Assembly: GCA_022478985.1 (NCBI GenBank)
Contig: JAKSZP010000147.1
Coordinates: 1-64,000, forward strand
Reading direction: 5' to 3'
Length of the DNA: 64,000 nt
Origin: Massospora cicadina
Taxonomy: Eukaryota > Entomophthoromycota > Entomophthoromycetes > Entomophthorales > Entomophthoraceae
The notes under the pieces are model-generated. The model was not told the DNA's origin and did not search any database. It saw only the letters and a list, made by a program, of their open reading frames with translations. Positions 35,805 to 47,119 of this stretch are shown one piece after another (position 1 is the first letter of the stretch; each line of letters starts with the position of its first letter). The translations under genes were made by a program, and so were the position numbers.

Positions 35805-36560
35805 CTTGTCATCCATCAGAGATATTACAGCTTTACTTACTTTATGATTCAAAAAATTCATCGCACTCTGGAAGAAAGAGCATTTTTGATGTCTTTAGTT
35901 TAACGGCAGCTTCCATACATGCTTAGAACTTGATTGAGCAGATCTAGATGTTCAGTAAAAGTTCTCAAAAAACAGTAATATCATCAAGATAAACTATTAC
36001 ACAGGAGCGTTTTAAAACGCCTAGTAGTCTGTCCATAGCGCGTTGGAAGGTAGCAGGGTCATTACACAACCCTTGAGACATTCAAGTTGGCTTGAGTAAT
36101 TCTTCACTTGTGATTAGAGTGCATTTTTCCCGATCTTCAGGTGACAAATCTACTTGCCATTATCCACTGGCGAGATCCATAGCTGAGAAATAGTGGAACC
36201 CCGTCATTAAGCATTAGGAGTGTCTATATGCTCCAGGGGGTGACTATTTTTTCAAGTGATAGAGTTGAGGTGGCAATAATTTATAACAAAACGGTGACCA
36301 CCATTTTTTTCCAAATTAATAAGAGTGGGGAAGCCCATGGACCTTTGTAGGGCACAAGTAACTTGGCCTGCAACAGTTGCTGTAACTCTAAGGCAACTTG
36401 AGCTTCTTCCACTTTGGTTTTTTGATATGTTCAGGATTTAAATTAAGGGTGATCCTCAGTTTTGATTAAATGATTACCCCAGACATTTTCCAATAGTAAT
36501 TTGGTCAAGAGGGGAAAAATCGCCATACTCCTTGAGAAGGCCTTTTACATCCTGGCATTT
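35805..36560 (-). pseudogene. pol: Element G reverse transcriptase, N-terminal and central part
   Basis: The minus strand reads LLKEYGDFSPLDQ near 36560, FVINYCHLNSIT near 36275, then GLCNDPATFQRAMDRLLGVL and SCVIVYLDDITVF near 36080-35985. The catalytic YLDD is intact. Element S then interrupts the gene, and the remainder is at 31860-32520. Confidence 0.85.
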
Positions 36561-36749
36561 GTTTGGGGTAAGAGTATCCTCAATTCTATTGTCAACCAAA
36601 GCTATGGTGGGTGGGGGATCAAATTCTAAATCCTGTAATTAGCCAAAAGAATTTACATCAGCAATACTTTTAATTGGACATAGCTATAAGTAAGCTATAG
36701 GAGCATGTCATTGGCCCCTGAAGTTTTAGTGTTTATATTCACTGATAGA

Positions 36750-36960
36750 ATAGAATTATTTTCCATAGGAAGGATCCAAAATCCCCGAGAAGGTCAACAC
36801 TTCCTTGATGGAAGGGTTTGAGTGTCCACTAAGCTCCAAAATTTGATCAGGAGGGGTAAGAATCCGAGTCCTCATATCTACAATAGCTTGTGAGTCCAAG
36901 GGTATTGTAATAGAATGAGGGGCATACAGAGGGATCCCCTCTTCGGCATCCACAGCCTCC
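36750..36960 (-). pseudogene. Element G dUTPase-like domain
   Basis: A 65-codon open stretch on the minus strand: EEGIPLYAPHSITIPLDSQA, IVDMRTRI, TPPDQILELSGHSNPSIKEV and FSGILDPSYGK. It follows the trimeric dUTPase pattern (ITIPxxSQAxVDTxIxxxxP, then the PRSG loop, then xGVIDPxYRG). The motif-3 Asp is kept, but the PRSG Ser region is HSNP and YRG is YGK. It lies directly upstream of RT. Catalysis is doubtful; a structural or regulatory role is conceivable. Confidence 0.65.
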
Positions 36961-36999
36961 TGGGGTAACTTAAATTTTCCCCCTAGGACTTAGTACTCA

Positions 37000-38840
37000 A
37001 TTTTGCAAATGAAGGATGGGTATTCGAAGAAGCGGGCAAATTTTTTAGAGCTTTTTTACTTAAAGGGGAATTTAAATAGTAATAGAATCTGATACACTAG
37101 CAGGGCTAGGTATTTTTCCTTGGGGCTGAAGATGCGTTAAACTCTCACATAAGTTGGACCCCAATAAGCAACTCATAGTTATCATTTTCTAGCACAGCGG
37201 TGGGGGCAGTAATTAATAACTTCCCAAAACGTAGGGTAAAGCAGAATAGGCTCCTATCGCCTTAGTAGACTGACTATATGCCGTCTCATATTCAGCTTCT
37301 CGAATCAAGTATGGAGCCATTTTTATCTTTTAATAAGCTGAGAGGACGTAACATTAACTGTAGAAACAGTGTTAATTATTTCAAGGATTTTAACCTTAAG
37401 GACTACTACTTTGACTTGAACTACCAACAATCCAGATTGGGAGTCATAGCTAATAGACTGTCATTAGGGCTTTGAAGTGAAGTAAGCGGGGGATTCTGCT
37501 GTGGCCAAGCTTGGGGCTGTTCAATGCGTATAAAAGTTTTATCTACCAAGGCTTGGCTTTCTAGGAAAAGCTGACCACCAAAATATGTTTTGGTAACTGA
37601 CCAACATAGAAGTAAGAAAGATGGAGCTATTTATTTCTTTAAACAGAAAAACTTCAACTTCTGACGACAACTAACACAAAGCAACTGGGAGTATTTGGCA
37701 TACAGCTGGAACTAGAACAAGGGTCTTGAGGCATTTGATTTTTCATCAGCATAGGGAACCTCTTGCCCTATTATGACTAATAACTAAAGACTTACATTGA
37801 AGGATGCGACAATTAGCTACAGTGTAATTGTTTCTTCTGCAAGGAGTGCAGTATAATTCAGGTGTAGGAAAAATTAAGGGGCGTAACTCCCAATACGTGG
37901 GACCAGGGCTTATTGGTGTTAAACTAAGGTGGCCCGACGTGTTTATTTAGTTTGTCAGAATTTCCAATACACCATCTTTAATATGGAGGAGGGACGTTAA
38001 GTTAGACTTCACCGCTTTAAGATAAAGTAAGATATTAGGCATATCTTTAATGCTGAAAACGCAGCGGTATTTGCATTGTCTAATGTAAGATGATTCTCTA
38101 AAACCAGAGTTTGTGCTTTGAGGTAAAAATGGAGGGCGAAACTGCTGATATCTTCCCCATAATCAAGGCAGATACTCATAAAGGTCTATTTTTTGTTAAT
38201 TAGAGTTAGGTCGCTCCCAAATTCCCAAGGCAAGGCATTCTTGTCATCAGTCCAAGTACATAAATGCATCAGAAGGGGACCATAATGTCTTGAGCCATAA
38301 GGCTAAGACAGTTAGTCAAGTGTTTAAGTGCTGGATGTCAGTGGCTTCTACCATAGCATTTTCATAACAATATTAAGAAGAAGATACATCCTTCACCTGG
38401 GACATACTTATCTTTGAACAATGCTTTGAACATGCCAATAGGGGGTTAATGATTGAACAACTTTTATTGACATTGGGGGACCATTTTCACCTATATGGGA
38501 ACAGTTATTGCTGGACGTTTATAAAGATGGAGGTCTTCCACTTTATTTTGTAAGGTGTAGATATTCTTAAATATTGAGTCTACCCAATTGTGCGTAGCCT
38601 GAAGAGCCAATTTGGTGGCAACAAGAAGGGATAGCTGACGAATTTTGCTTCTGAGCTCAGCAGCCACATCTCAAATTTCAAGTTGGTGTTGCACAAGGGT
38701 GAGAATACGTTGCTTCATCCCAAGCATCATAGCGGGTAAATTTCCAAGAGTTTAAGACGTTCATGATATAAAATGAGATAAGATACTGGACAGCATTGTT
38801 CATAGTTGTGATTACAATTATTATATTTCACAGTGAACTC
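37000..38840 (-). pseudogene. gag: Element G Gag and protease region, heavily decayed
   Basis: Near 38755-38520 the minus frame gives a helical Gag-like part (MKQRILTLVQHQLEI, LRSKIRQLSLLVATKLALQA and IFKNIYTLQNKVEDL). The rest contains many stops. I could not place the zinc knuckle or protease loop with confidence. Confidence 0.5.
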
Positions 38841-38848
38841 AGGGTGAA

Positions 38849-38865
38849 CCTGGCAGGGAGTACCA
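38849..38865 (-). other. Primer binding site of element G
   Basis: The minus strand reads TGGTACTCCCTGCCAGG, four bases after LTR end CCCAACA. It differs from TGGTGCTCACTACAGG, so G may prime from another tRNA or be mutated. Confidence 0.55.
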
Positions 38866-39569
38866 CTTTTGTTGGGATTGTGGGGGTGTTCTCACGTATT
38901 ACTAATATTTTAGGCCAGGAAACCCAAAGTTTCAGATGTCAGATTACCTATTTTGCTTCTATTGGACAAGAAGACTATTTACAAATACTTTATCAGGAGA
39001 GGTAATTCCTATTAAAAATAAACCAATTTTTACTTAAAATAAGAAAAAAGTAGTCTTTAAAATAAGTCTGAATCTCGTTATAGGGGATTTTTGTTCAGAA
39101 AATCCCCATGCTAAGTTCTAGATTCATCAACTCTCTCTTTACGCTCATTGTAACTTTCTGAGCAAATTTTACAGAAAAACAAAAGTAAACTTTGATCATC
39201 CGTTGTAGTTTTCTCTGATGTCCTCAGATACCCCACCAGCTACTCTAAGGTGTGGGCAGTGGTAAAACTCCCCCCACTGTTTTCCAACTGGTGGAAAAAT
39301 GTGCTCAGACTGGCTCATTCAGTCATACCAGACCCCTGGGATGATTCGTTACTCCCAAGGATCTTGACACCCACCTCACTCATACCCAGGCAAAGCCTCA
39401 TTGCCCCTAATGCTCTCCTGGAGCAACAAGCATTTCATCCTTAGGTTCAAATATGAGAAACTTTCCCTTACCACAATCAAGCCATTATCTAAATGGCAAA
39501 GGCGATGATTCTTTCTGCCAGTTTTATTAATTTCCACCCCTATGAGGGGTAATTTAATATAATTCACTT

Positions 39570-40148
39570 GTGAAGCTGATGCCACCACTGTGGCAACTGT
39601 GCCCCTGGTATTACAGGGTACCCCTCTCCCTACAGTTCATACCCAGCTCCAGTGGATACCACATTGGTGGTTCAGTTTGCTGGTTTGCCCACCCACCTCC
39701 CCCTGCGGTGCTCCACCAGGAGCTGATGGACACTTTGGAAGCCTATGGCTCCAACCTCATTTTACAATTTGTGGTCCCAAATGGGGCCACATGTCTCACT
39801 GGGATGCAAGTTCTTGCCACAATCAGCCATGAATTTAGCAAAAATGCCTTAACAATTCCCCCTATCACCATCATTCCTTATGCCCCTGACCATCCATTCT
39901 GGGCCCGTGTCAAGGGTGGTCAGACGATCTGTTTGTCCTGTTTCAAGTTGGACCTCTTAAAATGTAAGTACCCTTCCTTAGCTGCTTCCTATGGCTCTGA
40001 TTTTTTGTTGGCCAGCATCCAATTTGCTGCCCACCATTTGCCATCTTTGGTATGGGGCATGATCCTACCTTTCCCTCCCCCAAAGCCTGTTGCTGCAGCT
40101 GCGCCTGCAGCCACCAATCAGCCTCCTCCTCAATCCAGTGCTACATAC
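39570..40148 (+). pseudogene. R copy 3 ORF1-like gene, N-terminal half, longest open copy
   Basis: The open frame 39570-40208 (212 codons, the last 20 from the inserted LTR) contains GVLHQEL-like and LILQFVVPNGAT segments, FWARVKGGQTICLSCFKLDL followed by LKCKY (zinc knuckle with His and last Cys lost), and a Pro/Ala linker FPPPKPVAAAAPAATNQPPP. The C-terminal half resumes at about 41522 beyond the solo LTR (NPWELLAEIDKSG-like reading near 41625). It is likely a nucleic-acid-binding ORF1 protein; family not recognised. Confidence 0.6.
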
Positions 40149-41516
40149 TGTATGTCTTGTGGAACGTCCTTTGGCTCTCAATCGGGTCATCTTTCTGTTC
40201 CCAAATAAAAAGGCACCAAAGAGGATGGCAGTACCTCTCATCACTCAGGGCAATCTCGCTCACGTAGTAGATGAAAAATGGGTGACAGCCCTTCCACTTC
40301 GGATCCCACCCTCAGTACCCACACTCACCTTGGCAGAAATGTTGCAGGGAACTAGTGAAATCTGTGCTGAGAATACCAAATTTGAAATTTGTTGAATCTA
40401 ATCTGGGTGGTAATCTGGCTGATGGCTGAAATTCGAATGGTTGTGGAAGCATGAAGAATGAGATATCAGCCAGATCGCCTGATGGCTCCAATTTGATCAC
40501 TAAACCAGTAGAAAAAATACTGAGTGTCATTGATGAGGGTTCAAAGCCCTCGAATAGTAATTTGGGCGTTGTTGCCAATGTGCTGCTAATGACCAAACGA
40601 ACAATTAAATGACTGAGCGTGGGAAGGTTGGCCATTCCAAACCTGTTCCCAACCAAATGGACCCGTCCCTATATGGGATGGCCTTGGGGGATTCCTGTCG
40701 CTTTTTGGGCCAAAAGCCATTATGCTAACCATCAGAAACGTAGTTGAGCCCTGAATCGGACGTTTGAGGTTGAATGACATAGACTCGCCCGCCGCCAAAT
40801 TTTGCAATGTCAGTTCTCAAAGAATAAACCCGCCCATTCCCAAACAATTCGCCAGTTAAGTTGAATTTGTGGGCTCCAACCCCATCCAGTCACTACCCAA
40901 TTAACCACTATTTAATCAGTTTTATAAAAATGAGAAAATTGTTGATTGATTTTCTTACTTTCCTTTCCAGATAAAATTTTACCAAAAAACCAGATTGTTA
41001 TTTTCATTTCTGACCGCATCCCAGATGGCATTTCCCTGTAGCCTGTCGCCCCACACTCCGGGTGGGCTTTACCAGTTCTTCTGGTCATTATGGCTCCCTC
41101 CATTGTCAGTTGGGTTCAGCGAGTCTGATATTTTTGGCTCTACAACCCCGTTCTCACAAACTTCCAGCAGCAATACATGAGGATCATATGGCCTTATGCT
41201 CATCAATGGAAAGAAAGAATCCATCTCCTTGTCACCCCTGATGAGATGGCCTCACATGCCAAGAATCTTGTCAAGACTATCACAGCAATACCACCCCCTT
41301 CAGTTAGACCTACTAAGTGGGGAATGGGTCCAGTGTGGTTTGTCGTTAGGATACTCCTCACCTTGTTGTTGCACCACTACTTCGTGATTTCACATTTCTT
41401 GGCTCCATATCAAGTTGTATGGTCAGCAATGCCTCTGGCATTCTGACTTGCTTTTTGGGTGCTCACGCATCCTGACTGGCAGGCCAGTCTAAACTTCTTC
41501 TGCCGTTTCCATGACA
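40149..41516 (+). repeat. Solo LTR of element S (1368 bp) inside R copy 3
   Basis: It begins TGTATGTCTTGTGG and ends TTTCCATGACA. Flanks CATAC and AATAC match 4 of 5; R copies 1 and 2 show the empty site. It contains the conserved frame (KRMAVPLITQGNLAHVVDEK, 40090-40395), a single 93 bp unit near 40780-40870, and about 400 bp (around 40990-41390) missing from both LTRs of the complete S element. Confidence 0.75.
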
Positions 41517-41521
41517 AATAC

Positions 41522-42260
41522 ACTCCCTCTAATCAAGCACTGGCTTGGAACCAGCCTGAACCCATGCTTCCTCCAACAAACCAAGTAAACATTTTTCATA
41601 TGACAATTCCCAAATTCAAATTAACAAACCCATGGGAGTTATTGGCTGAGATTGACAAATCAGGTACTTTCATTGAAAACCATCCTACAAATCAAGTGGT
41701 TCGTTAATTCAGAATAGGACTCCAAATACACCCTCGTTTATATGCCCCAAAGCAAAATGCTGAACCATTTTACAGTGTCTACAAGCTTGCAGTCAAAGCA
41801 GCTGCCACGCTATCTTGTCATTACCTCCGCAAAGATGTCACCAAATCATGGGGCAATAATCACAGGAGGTATACCCTCATGTTACACCCTCAACCCTCAC
41901 CCCACAAAGTAAGAATACAATGAATCAATTATACAAAGATGTCAACGATGCTATACAGAGCGTGGTAACCATAGCATGGGATCCTAAAGCTAAGACTACC
42001 TGAACCAATATTACCACATTAATTAAACTCCCAGAAGCCCGCATTAAAGCTTAAAAAGCTTTAGCCAAATATATAAATGCCACTATTTAGCTGGCCATTT
42101 TTATGAGATACCAATCATCAGTGATATTGAACCACATGCTGCCAATGCCCTGAAAACCCTTTTCTCTCTTCCTTGACCCATGCTCTACTCTGGGATGAGG
42201 TTGCTGCTGATGAAGATGAGCCCCCTAATCCTCCCTCCGCTTCTTCCATGGTCAGATAAG
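41522..42260 (+). pseudogene. R copy 3 ORF1-like gene, C-terminal half
   Basis: It continues the R coding region after the solo LTR, with broken frames matching copies 1 and 2: PWELLAEIDKSG near 41630, NQLYKDVNDAIQSVVTIAWD-like reading near 41925-41980, and an acidic end near 42190-42240. Stops and frameshifts occur throughout. Confidence 0.55.
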
Positions 42261-42810
42261 CAGTTTTCCGCTGCCCCACCTATTTGGTTGTTTTCATTTG
42301 CTGTGTATCATTCAATCCTCTCACTTTGAGCGTTTGTTTGAATCAATTAGTTACGTTAGGTTTTAGTTCTTTAGTTTTAATAAAATCCCTTGTCAGCTTA
42401 CCACAGATAAATTGAAGATTTTGACTCATCACAAATCAGGGATTCAATTGTAGGCTAGTATCTTGGCCAATATGATTCGCTCTTTTTATCAATTTGGTTT
42501 CAATCCTGATACTAGGGCGTGGAATCTTGTCATGAGTTTTCCACAATAAAGGCTTAGCTGTTTGGCCAACTTGGGTTGGTTCCCATCATTGACTCATTCA
42601 ACCTCCCCTTTGGGTTGGAATCCTGACACTAACTTCCAAATTCAGCAAAATGCATAGATTTGTCTTAAAACAATTTGGGGAGTAACCTACCATGTATTAT
42701 TGCCATACAAAATTTAAGCGTTAAGTCATTATGCAATGATTGGAATTTTTCATTCCAAGTAACAATAAATCATTGAAGTTTCAACATAATTAAATATTAA
42801 AATTTCATCA

Positions 42811-43041
42811 CGCTTAATCGAATGGTAATCCTCCTAAACCTGCCTTGGCGTGTGAGGTGGGCATTTTGGGCTTGCCCCTCCCCGCCACAAACAATTGCCA
42901 GAATCCTCACCTCTGGTTTGGGGTCACACCAACGTGCTCATACTCTCCCTTGCTGAACTGGAGGCACAATCTCGCCACCTCCTCACCCACCATTCAACTA
43001 CTCCATCATTAACCAGAAGAACCACCTGTAGTGAGTGCCAC
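42811..43041 (-). mobile_element. Element H interior (231 bp)
   Basis: It contains the primer site (minus TGGCACTCACTACAGG, 43025-43040, two changes from the D/F site) next to the 5' LTR, a GC-richer middle, and a weak purine tract TTTAGGAGGATTACC before the 3' LTR. No reading frame of note. Confidence 0.7.
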
Positions 43042-43986
43042 TGTCAGAAAATTACTTTTCTGGAAACATTGGGCTCTGCTGGTTGGCAGGCCAACCAGTA
43101 TGAAGGCTGATCGTCCATTGCCTTTTTGCTTTAGGATTGGGCCCAGCAGTTCCGGATGACCCCTTGGCATATCACCCTCACCAGTTTATGTAACCCTAGC
43201 CTAAGCCCCAACAAACATAATTAATATAAACTAAAATCAAAAGGTAGATGAGGCAATAGGAGATATTACAGAAAGGGAAGCTCCAGGTTTTTATACTATT
43301 TACAAAAAGGCTACTGCGTCCACTACCAACTTATTGGCTCATCACTTGTTCTTTCAGAAAACCATTCTTCTCAGCCTTCTTCTGCGCTAAACTCTTCCCT
43401 GGCATCGACCCTCACTACCATCCTTCCCAATATCTGAATTTAGTAGTTTGGATCATCCTTAGACTTGAGTCACCAGTGAGCCATATAAATTAAAATATGA
43501 ACAGATATTGAATGTGAGTTAACTTAATAATAATGTTCCAGAAACAGCTTTGGTAACCAGGGTAACTTGAGACATCATGGCTAAACACCAAACATATGCT
43601 TTGACTAATAATAGTCAACTATTTAGATCGCCTTACTCAAGCAATAATTGTTTATTATAAACGAGGTTTCAGAAACAACCTTTGTCTGCCTTAAACTCGA
43701 AATAGTTGGGTTCCACCAACATTACTTAATTGATACAATGGATCATCCTCAGCTATTAGTTGCCGGTGATCCTTTTACTAATTCAGCCAGTGGTTGGATC
43801 CACTTGATCCTCACTTTTTAAACTCGGTGAAATGCATAATGTCTCGACCAAATTGGCAGATCAAACAAACATGCAATCATCATACCATACAATATTTTGT
43901 CAATAAGCCATTCTGAAAATATTGACTTATTTCATCCCAAATAATAATAAAACATAGGTGGATATTTTCTGGTTAAAATTCCTACA
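43042..43986 (-). repeat. Element H 5' LTR (945 bp)
   Basis: The minus strand begins TGTAGGAATTTTAACC and ends TAATTTTCTGACA. It is the uninterrupted reference for the H LTR. Confidence 0.8.
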
Positions 43987-44720
43987 TGTAGCTTATTCTG
44001 TAGGCAAGCAAAGCTCTGGGTAAATAATGATTCAAGTGAGCAGTATCAGAGGCGGCATTCTTCTATAAAATAGAGATAATGGTTCCAGTTAGTGCATTCC
44101 ACAGCCCTGTTTTTGGATGGGTTGTATTGGGCTGTGAGACTTTAGTTTAGTGCCAAAAAGCTAAGTTATTTCTTGGACTATTTGCGAGGCTAAATAAACC
44201 CATTTTCTAAAAGTTGGATTGTGTGATTTCATGATGGGTGAAAAAGGATTGAATAAGGATGAGAGTCATGGCTTTTGCAGCGGCAGTGGGGATAAAAAAG
44301 ATTTGACCCATATGGTCAGATGGTCCATGACTAAGAGGATATATTTATGGCCATGCAATCCAGTGGAAAGAGAGCTTATCACATCGATGCTAGCGATACT
44401 GAAGGGTCCAGTTGTGGCGATAACTGAGTGTTGATATCAGAGACTGCCTTGGTCTTTAGATTGGAAAGCCATACAAACTACTAAGTCCTCTTGGATGGTT
44501 TCCACCATTCAGTCCCAAATAATCATGCATTTAATTATTCTGAGTCTTCATTAACTACCCAGTGTCCCACAGTAATATGCCCATTAGGATAATGTCAATT
44601 TGGGAAGACTGGCGGACATAAAGGAGCCATTTTATTGACCCACTTGTAGAGCAGTCCATCCTTGATTTTAGTGTCTTGGGGAAACTTTAAGACTCAGCTT
44701 GGATCTCAGAAGTTTCATAC
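43987..44720 (-). pseudogene. pol: Element F integrase, N-terminal and core part
   Basis: The minus strand reads GHITVGHWVVNEDSE near 44580 (zinc-finger region), DPSVSLASM then ALFPLDCMAINI near 44415-44350 (IDVVGPLPxDSxGxxYI with the first Asp region), and weak similarity to G near 44100-44050. Many stops. It joins 29040-29457 once H is removed. Confidence 0.65.
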
Positions 44721-46070
44721 TCCCAACGCTCAGGTCAACCAATTAGGTCATATAATTGGTTCTCCCTGAGTGTTAGAGCAGATAGCAATGGCATCCTAGA
44801 GAGGCTGTTGGCATTTTGGTGGACTGCGCCCATGCGATAATGAAGATGAATTCATAGCTCTGTAGTCATAAAGCCCATCAGTATATTTGGCATCTAGGTT
44901 CTTAATCTGCTGGAGCCATCAGAGAGAGGAATGATTGGTGATGATGGTAAAGTGGGTTCATGGAGATAGGGCCAAAAATGTATGACGACTACCAAAACAG
45001 CCAGCAGACCTTTCAGTAACGCTATAGTTCAGTTCAGCCTTACTTAGAGTCTTGGAAAAATAGGCCATTGTGTTGTTGACTGAAGGTTGTCATGTTGGGC
45101 TAGGTTAGCCCAATGGTGACATCACTTGAATCCATGAACAACAAGAAGGGCTGGTCAAAATGTGGGTGGAGTAAGATGGGCTAAGTACAAAGAGTGGTCC
45201 CCAACGCATTAAAAGCATATTCCTCTTCAGGCCTCTACTAAAATAGCACGTTCTTCTGTAGTAAGTAAAATAGATGCTATAATAGGTCAGCAAACCAAGG
45301 GATGAACTGAAAATAGTAACCCACTATCCCTAGGGTCACCTGGATAACTCTTGAGCTCTGAGGGCGAGACATCATTTCTATGGTGTCAAATTTTTCTGGT
45401 ATGGACTGGATGCCAACCTTTGAAACTTAGTGTACTAGAAGCTCCATTTCCAACGGGAAAAGAGCACTTAGAAGTATTAAGCTTTATAGAAGCCTTCCAG
45501 AGCTAATTGAAAACTTACTTAAGTTGATCAACGTTTTCATTAAACTTCATGAGATGAGATTATATTATCTATGTAGATGAGGACACACAACAGCTTCAAG
45601 TCGCAGAGTATCCTGTTCATGGCGTGTTGGAAAAGTAGCCAGCGCGTTACATAGGCCCTGGGAATCCTCGTGAACTCGAATAATCCTTTATCAGCTATGA
45701 GTACGCACTTAGCTCAATCATCAGGGCGAGCTCCACTTGATAATATCCACTGGCAAGGTCCATTGCAGAAAAGTACTGCAATCTGGCGAGCAGCCATAGG
45801 GTGTTGTTAACTTATGGCAGAGTTAACTCTTCTTCTTGGTGATGGAGTTGAGCATTTGATACCCATCACCACCTGTTGGCTGCCATCCTTAATCCATACC
45901 AGCATGAGAGGAGAGACTCAAGGGTGCATGAAGGCTCTAGGAGCTTGGCGTTGAGTAGTTGTCTGAGCTCCACCGCCACTTGGCTTCTTTGACCTTGCTC
46001 TTTTGGTAAAGTCAGGACTTGAAGTGGGGAACTCCCAGTTGCCACATAATGTGAGACTCCGTTCATTCAC
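44721..46070 (-). pseudogene. pol: Element F reverse transcriptase and RNase H, decayed
   Basis: The minus strand reads NGVSHYVATGSSPLQVL from about 46065, LRQLLNAKLLEPSC near 45960, FCNGPCQWILSSG near 45775, LLCVLIYIDNIISS near 45590 (YLDD changed to YIDN), and RNase H with MAYFSKTLSKAELNYSVTER near 45065-45010 and FTIITNHSSLWWL near 44960. Both catalytic and frame damage are present. Confidence 0.75.
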
Positions 46071-46299
46071 CCAAAGTCATAGGTTGAGGCCAAAAATAGG
46101 TCTGAATACTCCTCAAAATTTTTGAACTTTGCTCTATTGGTCTTATATGAGATCCTTTCCAATACTTGTGTTGACCAGGGCCACTTATGGGGGCGTTTCC
46201 AACCCTAAGTTCCTTAGGTTCCTAAAACTACGGACGTTGTTGACAGCCACCATTGATACAAGGCAAACATAGGCGGCAGGACTGTTTGGGCCTACTACA

Positions 46300-47110
46300 A
46301 TCATTTATACATGACATAATTGAGGGCAAAGACTGTAAAGACAAGGCTGGACGTTGAGACCAAAAATGTCAAGTTGCAAGGCCTTCGTGACTTGAACCAT
46401 ACTCTGACCAACGCTGGGTACTGTCGAGATATTCCCAGGTTGGCCCTGTGTATTTTCGTGATGCTCACCCCTGCGTTAAAGCCAGGCCATTAAAGTGCGC
46501 CATTTACATTATGAACGTAAACAGTTCAATTCAGTTGATTGGGGAGCGGCGTTTTGAAACCGTTCTATTTATAATATTACAAAAATGTTTATGATCAATT
46601 TGCATGAATCATTCAAGTTCAGACTATTACGAGTAACCATACCATGCCTGATGGTAGTGTGCGCTAATAGTTCGTTTAGGCTTAGAACCTCTCCAGCATA
46701 ACGATGGCTCTTCCCCATGATTTAATTTATGATCCATGAGATCAACTTTCCTGGTTGGTCATGTTTCTAGTAAAATCTCCTATTAGTTTTGTGTTTTTGT
46801 ATGGTTCCTTGGGCGAACCTGTGCCTAGACCTTTTCATGGAGATTTCCAATAACGTTGGAAATTTCATTTTAACAAAATTGACTACACTATCTGGTGCAC
46901 CTCTGTGATGCCCTGGTCCCCTCCAGATCAAGGCACCCAAGAATCCCAGTATCAAGCTCCACTTGTTTATGTGCTCCCATTCTAAGTTCAAACAAGTTTT
47001 GTTGTTTATTTTTTATCTACTATTATGCAACGCGTTGTGCACCCTTTCACTGGGTCCCTTTTCTCTGTCGCCCTCTTCTGTGCCTTGTTTCCAATCTTTC
47101 TAATAACTAG
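46300..47110 (+). repeat. Repeat K copy 1 inside element F
   Basis: About 810 bp aligns in the plus sense with 54690-55525 of element D: AAGACAAGGCTGGACG against AAGATAAGGCTGGGCG at the start, CTCCAGATCAAGGCACCCAAG against CTCCAGATCGAGGCACCCAAG near 46922 and 55322. F runs on the minus strand, D on the plus strand, so K is independent of both. It separates F's dUTPase-like domain from RT. The class is unknown. Confidence 0.65.
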
Positions 47111-47119
47111 TTCCCTGGC

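Larger units (their letters stand above)
39131..42414 (+). mobile_element. Repeat R copy 3, carrying a solo LTR of element S
   Basis: It begins CTCTCTCTTTACGCTC and ends TACCACAGATAAATTG. The flanks 39113-39130 and 42415-42432 match at about 13 of 18 positions, and G's other LTR shows the empty site near 30465. Minus the 1368 bp solo LTR and its duplication, the copy is 1911 bp, equal to copies 1 and 2. Confidence 0.8.
30224..42628 (-). mobile_element. Ty3/gypsy element G, full-length but disabled
   Basis: G is flanked by the 5 bp duplication CTAAC (30219-30223 and 42629-42633). On the minus strand: 5' LTR (38870-42628, with R copy 3 inside), primer site 38849-38865, Gag, dUTPase-like, RT (split by element S), RNase H, integrase, polypurine tract and 3' LTR 30224-30687. 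Without nested DNA it is about 5.8 kb. Its primer site differs from that of the other Ty3 elements. Stops occur in each domain. Confidence 0.85.
38870..42628 (-). repeat. Element G 5' LTR, split by R copy 3
   Basis: Pieces 38870-39130 and 42433-42628 total 457 bp and match 30224-30687 in order. The minus strand starts TGTCAGGATTCCAACCC at 42628. Confidence 0.8.
29458..42810 (-). repeat. Element H 3' LTR, split by element G
   Basis: Left piece 29458-30223 and right piece 42634-42810 match 43042-43808 and 43809-43986 respectively. G and the CTAAC duplication account exactly for the gap. Confidence 0.8.
29458..43986 (-). mobile_element. Element H: LTR pair with a 231 bp interior, inserted in F's integrase
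   Basis: H has a 5' LTR of 945 bp (43042-43986), an interior of 231 bp (42811-43041) and a 3' LTR of 943 bp (29458-30223 plus 42634-42810) split by element G. The flanks are GGTAG and TGTAG (4 of 5). The interior has a primer site but no coding sequence, so H must depend on enzymes from another element. Confidence 0.75.

Noticed and set aside
40149..41516. An intron in R copy 3, absent from spliced copies 1 and 2
   Set aside because: The GT start fits but the end ATGACA has no AG at the junction, and the same sequence occurs as LTRs of element S elsewhere.
40149..41516. A shared internal deletion in R copies 1 and 2
   Set aside because: TG...CA ends, a 4-of-5 flanking repeat and identity to S LTRs show copy 3 gained the sequence.
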